Source: CAYNUJ01 sp964573255 (lineage in GTDB: Bacteria > Bacteroidota > Ignavibacteria > Ignavibacteriales > Melioribacteraceae). From it: a DNA stretch of 64,000 bases. Shown here piece by piece: positions 17,702 to 25,892 of the stretch (the first letter of the stretch is position 1; every line of letters begins with the position of its first letter). The notes beneath the pieces are model-generated. The model was not told where the DNA came from. It did no database searches and saw only the letters and a list, made by a program, of their open reading frames with translations. Location: contig CAZNJB010000015.1 in assembly GCA_964573255.1 (NCBI GenBank), positions 1 through 64,000 of the forward strand, in the 5' to 3' direction. The position numbers and the translations under genes were made by a program.

Positions 17702-18253
17702 AAATTTATAGTAAATTCATTCTTATTTGATTACATAAAAGAGAGACTCCCTATAAAATAGTAATTTTAGCTTATAAAGAACTAAAAAAACTAAAAGGAG
17801 TCTCAAATGCAAAATACTGAAAATCGCAACAAAAATCTTGAATGGTTTCAAAAACCGGTATTGAATAACTACTAAAAATATTTAAGCATTGTGCTGAATT
17901 ATTATAAATAGCAGTAACTAATCTAATTTTAGATAATATAAGAAGAAATTGTAAGTTTACAACTGTCTCGGGATTACTTGAAATAGAATTGAAATTGAGG
18001 AGAATACATAATTACAAAAGCAATACTTGTTTGGATATGCATTAAAAATATAATTACTATTATATCAGGCTAACGTAGCTAAATATATGGAAGTTACTTT
18101 TAGGATGATTCCGGTTAAGTTTGACTTTTTACGAAGATATTTTTTAGTTTTGAGGCCTATAAACTATTCAGATATCTTATCTTTTGAATAATATTAAACG
18201 TTAATAATTTATTAGTTTTATTCTAGAAAAAAATAATTGGGGAACTAATAAAA
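17702..18253. other. 552-base stretch with no supported gene
   Basis: Both strands lack long open frames. Two things stand out: an inverted repeat GAGACTCC (17743-17750) / GGAGTCTC (17797-17804), and an AAGGAG ribosome-binding site placed well ahead of an ATG at 17807 whose frame stops after 18 codons (TGA 17861-17863). This may be the start of a broken gene or an insertion-sequence remnant, but no homologous motif was recognised. The rest is AT-rich and presumably holds the promoter of the gene at 18254. Confidence 0.5.
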
Positions 18254-18820
18254 ATGAAAAAATTAAGCATAATCTTACTTCTGATTCTACCTTCAATATT
18301 TTTTTCACAACAATCAATTAGTTTTGGAGTAAAAATAGATGCTTTTGCTCTGAATACAGAAAAATTCACAACAGTTACAAACAGTCAAAAGGGATTCAAC
18401 TATTTCCCGCCAAGTGCAGTTTATTTATTTCTAAAGGGAAATTTATCCAATGAATCAAAATCATTTTATGTTTTGAGAATCGGTGCTTTGGATGCAAAAG
18501 ATTTTAATGGTTTTGAGTTTGGAGCGTTGTTTGAAAAATATTTTATGGAAAATACATATCTGCTTTTAGGTCTGAATATGCACTTCAATAAAGAAAAAAT
18601 AATTCGCACGGACATGATTGATAAAAGTCATAGCAAAACAATTAATTTATTGACTGCAGGTTTAGGCTATGATTTAACAAATTCTTTATTCGCTGAGATG
18701 TCATTTGATTATTCTCTAAATAGAGAGTACGGAATTACTACTCCTTTAGACCAAAACATTCCCGCTAAACCTAAATCCATCTATAATGTTATTAGATTCG
18801 GAATAGGTTATAAATTCTAA
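18254..18820 (+). CDS. Small predicted outer-membrane beta-barrel protein
   Basis: A 188-residue protein with a signal peptide (1-18, MKKLSIILLLILPSIFFS). The mature part alternates polar and hydrophobic residues in strands and ends in Phe (VIRFGIGYKF), the usual end of outer-membrane barrels. Eight or so strands would fit. No specific family was recognised. It stands alone on the plus strand after the non-coding stretch and converges with pyrE. Confidence 0.7.
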   Translation: MKKLSIILLLILPSIFFSQQSISFGVKIDAFALNTEKFTTVTNSQKGFNYFPPSAVYLFLKGNLSNESKSFYVLRIGALDAKDFNGFEFGALFEKYFMENTYLLLGLNMHFNKEKIIRTDMIDKSHSKTINLLTAGLGYDLTNSLFAEMSFDYSLNREYGITTPLDQNIPAKPKSIYNVIRFGIGYKF

Positions 18821-18846
18821 TTAATATTGTTCGGTTAATTATGGAA

Positions 18847-19419
18847 TTAAAATTTCCGCGAACCGGGTTTCACTAAGGGCTGATCAGTTTTACATATGGG
18901 GCATGCATCCGGCTCGTAAGACTTTACATCCATCTTAATAGTTGAGAACTGCTCAGTTCCAAAATTTACTTTACCGTTGCTTCTATCCACAATAAAACCA
19001 ACGCCTACAGCCCTTGCCCCGTTTTCTTTAATTACATCAATAACTTCAAAAACAGAACCGCCGGTAGTTACAACATCTTCACATACAAGAACATTTTCAC
19101 CGGGCTTGATTGAAAAACCACGGCGCAGTGTCATTTTACCATCTTCCCTTTCGGTAAAAATAAATCTCTTTCCCAATTGACGCGCAACTTCCTGACCCAC
19201 TACAATTCCACCGATCGCCGGAGAGATAACCGTATCAATTTCATAATCTTTGAAATGGGATGAAATAAGCTGGCATATTTCAGTTGTAAACTGAGTATAT
19301 TGAAGCACTTTTGCACATTGAAAATAACGGTCGCTGTGTTTACCTGATGTCAACAAAAAATGCCCTTCAAGAAGAGCATCGGTTTCTTTAAAAATCTGCA
19401 ACAAGCTTTCTTCTGTCAT
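18847..19419 (-). CDS. pyrE: Orotate phosphoribosyltransferase
   Basis: A pyrimidine-biosynthesis enzyme that joins orotate and PRPP to give orotidine 5-phosphate. The 190-residue protein carries the GHFLLTSGKHSDRYFQ start, the VISPAIGGIVVG segment and the PRPP-binding loop VLVCEDVVTTGGSV. The C-terminus has a CPIC pair (about 173-176) in a short extension. It lies two bases downstream of the pterin dehydratase gene; the functional link between the two is not obvious. Confidence 0.95.
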   Translation of the reverse strand: MTEESLLQIFKETDALLEGHFLLTSGKHSDRYFQCAKVLQYTQFTTEICQLISSHFKDYEIDTVISPAIGGIVVGQEVARQLGKRFIFTEREDGKMTLRRGFSIKPGENVLVCEDVVTTGGSVFEVIDVIKENGARAVGVGFIVDRSNGKVNFGTEQFSTIKMDVKSYEPDACPICKTDQPLVKPGSRKF

Positions 19420-19421
19420 AC

Positions 19422-19700
19422 CTAAACTAATTTATTTATCAATTCAGCTAATTTAAAATCTTTTTCAGTTACTCCGCCTTCACTATGAGTAGATATCTTT
19501 ATTAGGATTTTATTCCATGAATGGAGTAAAATATCTGGATGATGATCTAATTTTTCTGCCTCAATACCTATCTGCACCACAAAAGCAAGAGCCGAACTGA
19601 AGTTATTAGCCGTAAACTCTTTAATTATGGCATTCTCCTGATAACTCCAGTCCGGCAAATTTTCTAATCTTTTTTCTATTTCGTTCACTTTTAAAAGCAT
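19422..19700 (-). CDS. Pterin-4a-carbinolamine dehydratase
   Basis: A 92-residue protein of the PCD/DCoH family, which dehydrates 4a-hydroxytetrahydropterin and recycles the cofactor of aromatic hydroxylases. The active-site motif EKLDHHPDILLHSWNKI supplies the paired His and the conserved Trp region, and HSEGGVTEKDFKLAELIN completes the fold. It overlaps clpC by one base. No aromatic amino acid hydroxylase is nearby, so in this organism it may serve molybdopterin metabolism or another pterin role. Confidence 0.92.
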   Translation of the reverse strand: MLLKVNEIEKRLENLPDWSYQENAIIKEFTANNFSSALAFVVQIGIEAEKLDHHPDILLHSWNKILIKISTHSEGGVTEKDFKLAELINKLV

Positions 19701-22213
19701 TAATCCACCTTTTCCTCAGCAGGATTCTCTTTAGTCTCATCCTTAGTGGTTTTTGCCGGAGTTACTTTTTTATGAACGAAATAAAGTTCATCCTTTTTCT
19801 TATTAAATTTAACGATAATCGTATCCCCTTCCTTGAAGTTATGATTCAGTAATTCTTCTGCAAGAGGATCTTCTATATATTTCTGAATAGCACGTTTTAA
19901 CGGACGTGCGCCAAATTTAGGATCAAACCCTTTATCTGCGAGGAAATTCAAGGCATTTTTATCAAGCTCAATCCTCATCTTATTTTCTTTCAAATTCTCT
20001 ATTAATTCTTTCATCTCTATATTGATGATTTGCTTGATATCCTCTCTATCCAGATTCCTAAATACAATAGTTTCATCAATTCTATTTAAGAATTCCGGAT
20101 TGAAGAGACGCTTCATAGCATCTTCAACTGTACTCTTCAGGTTTTGATAGTCATCACCCGCATCATCGCCGGAAAAACCAAATGATCCGGTAGCTTTAAT
20201 TTCCCTTGTTCCAACGTTAGATGTCATAATAATTATTGTATTCTTGAAATCGACTCTTCTGCCGAGACTATCGGTTAATAAACCGTCATCCAAGACTTGC
20301 AATAAAATATTGAAGACATCCTGATGAGCCTTTTCTATTTCGTCAAAGAGAACTACCGAATAAGGTTTCCTGCGTACTCTCTCTGTTAATTGACCGCCTT
20401 CTTCGTAACCAACATATCCAGGAGGCGCTCCAACGAGTCTGGAAACAGCATATTTTTCCATATACTCACTCATATCAATACGTATGAGTGCATCTTCAGA
20501 ATCAAATAAATATCTCGCTAATTCCTTTGCTAATTCAGTTTTACCAACACCTGTTGGTCCTAAGAAAATAAAACTACCAATCGGTTTATTTGCTCGTTTT
20601 AATCCGGCTCTGGTTCTGCGAATAGCTTTTGTAAGTTTTATAATAGCTTCGTCCTGACCAACAATTCTTTCTTTTAGAGAATCTTCCATCCTGAGAAGCT
20701 TTTCAGTTTCGGCTTGAACAACACGTGTAACCGGAATGCCTGTCATCATCGAAACTACAGTTGCAATATCTTCTTCGGTAACATCATACACTTCATCTTT
20801 CATCTTATTTTCCCACTCCCGTTTGGCTATTTCCAAATCTGATTGGAGTGTTCTTTCCTTATCTCTCAGTCTTGCAGCTTCTTCATAGTCCTGTTGTTTA
20901 ACAACATTAATTTTCTGCTTCTTAATGTTTTCGATTTCTTCCTCAAGTTTCAATATTTCATCGGATACTTTAAAATTACCCATATGAACTCTTGAACCTG
21001 CTTCGTCAAGAACGTCAATAGCTTTATCGGGAAGGAATCTGTCCGTGATATATCTATCACTCAATTTCACCGCACTTTTTATTGCATCTTCCGAATAGCG
21101 AACGTGATGGTGTTCTTCGTATTTAAATTTGATAAAATTGAGTATTTCAATAGTTTCTTCCATACTTGGTGGTTCCACTATCACTTTTTGGAATCTTCTA
21201 TCCAAAGCACCATCAGTTTCAATATACTTACGATATTCATCTAATGTCGTAGCTCCGATGCATTGAATTTCACCGCGCGCTAGTGCAGGTTTGAACATAT
21301 TGGAAGCATCGAGAGAACCACTTGCACCGCCGGCACCAACTATAGTATGAAGTTCATCGATGAAAAGAATTACATCTTCGGCTTTTTCCAATTCATTCAT
21401 CAAAGCTTTCATTCTTTCTTCGAATTGCCCGCGGTATTTTGTTCCTGCAACTAATCCCGCCAAATCGAGAGCAACTACACGCTTATCCTGCAATATTCTC
21501 GGTACTTTTCGGGTTACAATCTTTAATGCAAGTCCTTCTGCTATTGCAGTCTTTCCGACACCCGGTTCTCCTATCAGCACAGGATTATTTTTCTTTCTTC
21601 TCGAAAGAACCTGAGCTACCCTTTCAATTTCCTTCTCACGACCAATAACAGGATCGAGTTTATCTTCGGCAGCAAATTTTGTCAGATCTCTTCCGAAGTT
21701 ATCGAGAACGGGTGTTTTAGTCCTTTCTGCTTTTTTAATTTGTGGAGGACTGATTTTTTTAGCGGCAGTACTGCCCCTTTGCGTAAGCAAATTATTTAAT
21801 TCCGCTCTGGCACTTTCATAAGTTACATTAAATTGATGCAAAATTTGTGTTGCGATGTTATCTTCATCCCTGAGTAGGGATAAAAGAATATGTTCTGTAC
21901 CGATAACATTCGATTTGTATATTTTTGATTCAATTTGCGTAATTTTAAGAACCTTTTCAGCCTGCTTTGTAAGCGGAATGTTTCCAATTGTTAATGTTCC
22001 TCCAGCAGAACGAACCGTATCTTCGATCGCTTTTTTCAGTTTGATTAAATCTACATCTAAATTTCTTAGTATTCTTACTGCAATTCCTTGCCCTTCCCTA
22101 ATAATACCAAGAAGCAAATGTTCTGTTCCTATATAATCGTGACCTAATCTTAAAGCTTCTTCTCTACTTAATCGAATTACTTCTTGAACTCTTTCGGAAA
22201 AATTACCATCCAT
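19700..22213 (-). CDS. clpC: ATP-dependent Clp protease ATPase subunit ClpC
   Basis: An 837-residue double-AAA+ unfoldase that feeds ClpP. In order: Clp N domain with two repeats (3-145), first AAA+ with Walker A GEPGVGKT and Walker B ILFIDELHT, a middle domain with a UVR-like segment (EEAARLRDKERTL), second AAA+ with GPTGVGKT and VVLFDEIEKAH, and the D2 small domain. The UVR segment separates ClpC from ClpA and ClpB. A basic tail ends the protein. clpP is not in this window, and no CtsR or CIRCE-like operator was seen in the 223 bases upstream. Confidence 0.96.
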   Translation of the reverse strand: MDGNFSERVQEVIRLSREEALRLGHDYIGTEHLLLGIIREGQGIAVRILRNLDVDLIKLKKAIEDTVRSAGGTLTIGNIPLTKQAEKVLKITQIESKIYKSNVIGTEHILLSLLRDEDNIATQILHQFNVTYESARAELNNLLTQRGSTAAKKISPPQIKKAERTKTPVLDNFGRDLTKFAAEDKLDPVIGREKEIERVAQVLSRRKKNNPVLIGEPGVGKTAIAEGLALKIVTRKVPRILQDKRVVALDLAGLVAGTKYRGQFEERMKALMNELEKAEDVILFIDELHTIVGAGGASGSLDASNMFKPALARGEIQCIGATTLDEYRKYIETDGALDRRFQKVIVEPPSMEETIEILNFIKFKYEEHHHVRYSEDAIKSAVKLSDRYITDRFLPDKAIDVLDEAGSRVHMGNFKVSDEILKLEEEIENIKKQKINVVKQQDYEEAARLRDKERTLQSDLEIAKREWENKMKDEVYDVTEEDIATVVSMMTGIPVTRVVQAETEKLLRMEDSLKERIVGQDEAIIKLTKAIRRTRAGLKRANKPIGSFIFLGPTGVGKTELAKELARYLFDSEDALIRIDMSEYMEKYAVSRLVGAPPGYVGYEEGGQLTERVRRKPYSVVLFDEIEKAHQDVFNILLQVLDDGLLTDSLGRRVDFKNTIIIMTSNVGTREIKATGSFGFSGDDAGDDYQNLKSTVEDAMKRLFNPEFLNRIDETIVFRNLDREDIKQIINIEMKELIENLKENKMRIELDKNALNFLADKGFDPKFGARPLKRAIQKYIEDPLAEELLNHNFKEGDTIIVKFNKKKDELYFVHKKVTPAKTTKDETKENPAEEKVD

Positions 22214-22436
22214 GTTAAATGACCTTTATATTTTTAATTTTTTTCACATCTTCATAACAATAAAAACGAAGAAATTGTTTCCTAAAATACGCATAGAATG
22301 TGCTTAATTCAAGGAGAATTAATAATCGATTATTTTTCCATTTTTTTTATTTTTCCTTAAAATTTATTGTAATATATAGAACAGTTTAATAATTTTACTT
22401 AGAAATTATAAAAATTAACTAAGTGAGGAATCAAAA

Positions 22437-23435
22437 ATGGATGTTGCAAGTGGACTGTCGTTAGTAATAATAATTATTTCCGTCTTAATTTTGGCAATAA
22501 TTATTTATTTTGTTCCAATCGGGTTATTTATTACTGCTTACTTTTCCGGCGTTAAACTGAAAATTTTCAAAGATTTGGTTGGAATGCGGTTAAGAAAAGT
22601 TTCTCCTTATGCAATTGTTAGAAGCTTGATTTCTGCAACAAAAGCGGGTTTAAATCTCGATACGGGTTTATTGGAAGCCCATTATTTAGCCGGAGGTAAC
22701 GTACAAAATGTTGTTAATGCATTAATTTCAGCAAATAAAGCAAATTTAGATCTATCATTTAAGGAAGCCACTGCAATTGATCTTGCAGGACGAGATGTTT
22801 TGGAGGCAGTTAGAATGTCTGTTCTCCCAAAAGTAATTGAAACCCCGGTTGTCTCTGCAGTAGCAAAGGATGGTATTCAGTTAAAAGCTATTGCAAGAAT
22901 AACAGTCCGAGCAAATTTGGAAAGATTAGTTGGTGGTGCCGGAGAAGCAACAATTCTCGCCCGTGTTGGCGAAGGAATTGTTTCTACTATCGGTTCGAGT
23001 GAAAGCCATAAACACGTTCTCGAAAATCCCGACAGCATCAGTAAAGTGGTTCTCAAAAAAGGATTGGATGCAGGAACCGCATTTGAAATTCTTTCGATTG
23101 ATATAGCCGATGTGGACGTAGGAACAAATATAGGTGCTATTCTTCAAGCCGATCAAGCGGAAGCAGACCTAAAAGTTGCCCGTGCAAAGGCAGAAGAAAG
23201 AAGAGCAGCCGCTGTGGCAACTGAACAAGAAATGAAAGCTGAAGTGGCTAAGATGAGAGCTAAAGTTGTTGAAGCAGAAGCTGAAATTCCAAAAGCTATG
23301 GCCGAAGCTTTCCGTAGTGGAAATTTAGGAATAATGGACTATTACAGATTGAAAAATATTCAAGCAGATACCGAAATGAGAAGTTCAATAGCAAAACCTG
23401 AAGATAAAGATAAAGGCGATAAGAATAATGGATAG
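22437..23435 (+). CDS. floA: Flotillin-like protein FloA
   Basis: A 332-residue membrane-scaffold protein of the UPF0365 (YqfA/FloA) family, which organises membrane microdomains. It has a hydrophobic anchor at residues 7-38, the FSGVKLKIFKDLVGMRLRKVSPY junction, a PHB/SPFH-like domain with the VLEAVRMSV and ILARVGEGIVS segments, and an Ala/Glu-rich coiled coil (about 235-300). The ATG at 22437 follows GTGAGG. It overlaps the next gene by eight bases and is divergent from clpC. Confidence 0.94.
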   Translation: MDVASGLSLVIIIISVLILAIIIYFVPIGLFITAYFSGVKLKIFKDLVGMRLRKVSPYAIVRSLISATKAGLNLDTGLLEAHYLAGGNVQNVVNALISANKANLDLSFKEATAIDLAGRDVLEAVRMSVLPKVIETPVVSAVAKDGIQLKAIARITVRANLERLVGGAGEATILARVGEGIVSTIGSSESHKHVLENPDSISKVVLKKGLDAGTAFEILSIDIADVDVGTNIGAILQADQAEADLKVARAKAEERRAAAVATEQEMKAEVAKMRAKVVEAEAEIPKAMAEAFRSGNLGIMDYYRLKNIQADTEMRSSIAKPEDKDKGDKNNG

Positions 23436-23874
23436 TTTTTTTGATTATATAATATTGATTTTTTTCATTATTAGTATGCTGAGTTCACTTTTAAAGCGAA
23501 GGAAAAAACCGCCGGTGGAACCAAGTACCGGCGGTGATTTTTCTTTCGAAAACGAAAATATTGATGAATCTAGGCATTTAGATTCTTCTCAATCTAAAGA
23601 TTATAAAGCTCTTGAGTATAATATCGAAACTTCAAAAAATTACTCTGATACTAATAAATCACCTTTTACTGATAAAATTTCAGAACAAATAAATACTCAT
23701 CAAAGCTACGGTGGAAGAGATAATTTTCCTGAATTAAAATCAATGGAAAGTGAATACTACAACAAGCGTGCACAAGATCTCCGTATAAAACTCCAAAATC
23801 CAGAATCCTTTCGCGATTATTATATTGTTTCCGAATTGTTGAATAAACCGCTCGGATTGAGGGAAGATGGCTAA
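23428..23874 (+). CDS. Small single-pass membrane protein of unknown function
   Basis: A 148-residue protein with one N-terminal hydrophobic helix (5-19), a short basic stretch (LLKRRKKPP) and then about 110 polar, probably disordered residues ending in a helix. The basic patch suggests the tail faces the cytoplasm. It overlaps floA by eight bases and the helicase by eight bases, so the three are almost surely one transcript. I do not recognise a family; an accessory of FloA is possible but unproven. Confidence 0.7.
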   Translation: MDSFFDYIILIFFIISMLSSLLKRRKKPPVEPSTGGDFSFENENIDESRHLDSSQSKDYKALEYNIETSKNYSDTNKSPFTDKISEQINTHQSYGGRDNFPELKSMESEYYNKRAQDLRIKLQNPESFRDYYIVSELLNKPLGLREDG

Positions 23875-25861
23875 AAAATATGTTTTGAAAAGAACATCTT
23901 CTATTCCAGTCAAACAGAAAGTTGACGAATCAAAATTTGAAATTGACTACCGCGGAGAATTAAATAATTCTCAGTACGAGGCGGCATCTGCCGTTGAAGG
24001 CAATTATTTGGTTATTGCAGGTGCCGGAACAGGCAAAACAAGAACACTGGTTTACAGAGTAGCAAGATTAATTGAACTGGGATATAATCCCAAATCAATA
24101 CTTCTATTAACATTTACAAGAAAAGCAGCTAGAGAAATGATGAACCGTGCTGCCGTGCTCCTGGATAACCGCTGCGCTAAAATCAATGGTGGCACTTTTC
24201 ATTCATTCGCAAATTTAACTCTAAGAAAATACCATAAATTCATTAATCTCGATCCCAATTTTACAATACTCGATCAATCCGATAGTGAAGATGTTATAAA
24301 TTTAATCAGAGCTCAGTTGAATCTTCACCAGAAGAAAAAGAGATTCCCAAATAAAGCCACAATAAATAAAATCTTTAGTTTAAGCGTTAATACAGGAAGA
24401 AGCGTAGAGGAAATATTACTTAACGATTATACACATTTTGAAGAACATCTGGATAACTTAATACAAATCAAGCAGATATATGAATCATATAAATACAAAA
24501 ATAGTCTTTTAGATTATGATGATTTACTAATTTATTTAAGAAAATTTTTGGAAGATTATGGCTCCGGTGCTAAAACATTATTGAGCAATATTCAATTCAT
24601 TATGGTAGATGAATACCAGGATACCAACAAACTGCAAGCCGATATTGTTAAGGGATTATCCCAGATAAACAATAATGTTATGGTTGTTGGAGATGATTCA
24701 CAATCTATTTATTCCTTCCGGGGAGCAAACTTTAAAAATATAATGGAATTCCCTAAATTATTTTCGAATGTGAAAATTATAAAATTGGAAGAGAATTACC
24801 GGAGCACACAAGAAATATTAAATTTTGCTAACCACATTATTGAATCTGCCATAGAGAAATATCCCAAATTTCTTTTTACACGCAAGAAAGACGGAGAAAT
24901 TCCGGCCATAATTTCCGCTTCAAATGAAAATATGCAGAGTAGATTTATCGTTGAAAGGATTCTTGAACTGCGTGAAGAAGGTGTTCCGCTAAATGATATG
25001 GCTATTCTCTTTCGTGCATCTTTTATGTCGTTCGATCTCGAAATTGAATTGAACAAAGCGAATATACCATATATTAAATTCGGCGGAATGAAATTTATCG
25101 AAACTTCCCATATCAAAGATTTACTCGCCTTTTTGCGTATTGCAGAAAATCCCAAAGATTTTGTCAGCTGGTACAGAGTTCTTTTACTTCACGAAGGAAT
25201 TGGACCTAAAACCGCTCAACGAATTTTAGACGATATTTCATTAAATAAGATTACTTTAAATAAGAATGTTGAAGCAATTACCGAAAGAAAGTATAAAGAT
25301 AATGTCTATTCTTTAATTAATTTACTTTCAAATTTGCGTAATAATTATTCTTCCCCATCGGATATTATTGAAGTTGCACTGCAGTATTATTTCCCATTGT
25401 TTAAATCGAAATATGATGATTTTAATAAGAGAAATAAAGACCTCGAAATATTTGCCAATATTGTGCACGAATATAAATCACTTGAGGATTTACTGACAGA
25501 TATGGCATTGGATCCACCAACTGATAGCGTAATAGATGTTGAAGCAACAAACAAAGAGAAAGAAATTTTAACTCTTTCCACAATTCATTCCGCAAAGGGA
25601 CTCGAATGGCATACTGTATTTATTTTGCACGCTTTGGAAGGATACTTCCCATCATCTCAATCATTCGAAAAAACTGAAACTTTGGAAGAAGAAAGACGGT
25701 TGATGTATGTTGCCGTAACTCGCGCAAAGCAGAATTTATACGTCTGTTATCCTATGCATATATTCGACAGACATAATGGATTTACCATTGCAAAACCGTC
25801 AAGATTTATAGCCGATGTAGATGACGAGTTAGCTGAAGAATGGCTTTTGGAAGAAGGATGA
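23867..25861 (+). CDS. UvrD/Rep-family superfamily 1 DNA helicase
   Basis: A 664-residue 3'-5' helicase of the UvrD/PcrA/Rep family. Motif I is IAGAGTGKTRTLVYR (near 50), motif Ia LLLTFTRKAAREM, motif II VDEYQDTN, motif III VVGDDSQSIYSFRGA, motif IV with EENYRST, motif V STIHSAKGLEW and motif VI YVAVTRAKQNLYV. Length is slightly below typical UvrD and the C-terminal tail is short. No nuclease domain is attached. The products act in repair or removal of blocked replication; the tie to floA is positional only. Confidence 0.93.
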   Translation: MAKKYVLKRTSSIPVKQKVDESKFEIDYRGELNNSQYEAASAVEGNYLVIAGAGTGKTRTLVYRVARLIELGYNPKSILLLTFTRKAAREMMNRAAVLLDNRCAKINGGTFHSFANLTLRKYHKFINLDPNFTILDQSDSEDVINLIRAQLNLHQKKKRFPNKATINKIFSLSVNTGRSVEEILLNDYTHFEEHLDNLIQIKQIYESYKYKNSLLDYDDLLIYLRKFLEDYGSGAKTLLSNIQFIMVDEYQDTNKLQADIVKGLSQINNNVMVVGDDSQSIYSFRGANFKNIMEFPKLFSNVKIIKLEENYRSTQEILNFANHIIESAIEKYPKFLFTRKKDGEIPAIISASNENMQSRFIVERILELREEGVPLNDMAILFRASFMSFDLEIELNKANIPYIKFGGMKFIETSHIKDLLAFLRIAENPKDFVSWYRVLLLHEGIGPKTAQRILDDISLNKITLNKNVEAITERKYKDNVYSLINLLSNLRNNYSSPSDIIEVALQYYFPLFKSKYDDFNKRNKDLEIFANIVHEYKSLEDLLTDMALDPPTDSVIDVEATNKEKEILTLSTIHSAKGLEWHTVFILHALEGYFPSSQSFEKTETLEEERRLMYVAVTRAKQNLYVCYPMHIFDRHNGFTIAKPSRFIADVDDELAEEWLLEEG

Positions 25862-25892
25862 GGAGCGGATTAAATCCACTCCCCTTTTATCA
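25862..25892 (+). terminator. Hairpin terminator after the UvrD-type helicase
   Basis: GGAGCGGAT (25862-25870) pairs with ATCCACTCC (25874-25882) with one C-A mismatch and a three-base loop, followed by CCTTTTAT. It sits between two convergent genes directly after the helicase stop and could also serve the opposite strand. Confidence 0.5.

Noticed and set aside
22214..22436. CtsR or CIRCE heat-shock operator ahead of clpC
   Set aside because: No TTAGCACTC-N9-GAGTGCTAA and no CtsR-like direct repeats were seen in this gap.
24796..25155. A 119-codon minus-strand frame inside the UvrD-type helicase
   Set aside because: The helicase motifs on the plus strand are continuous across it.
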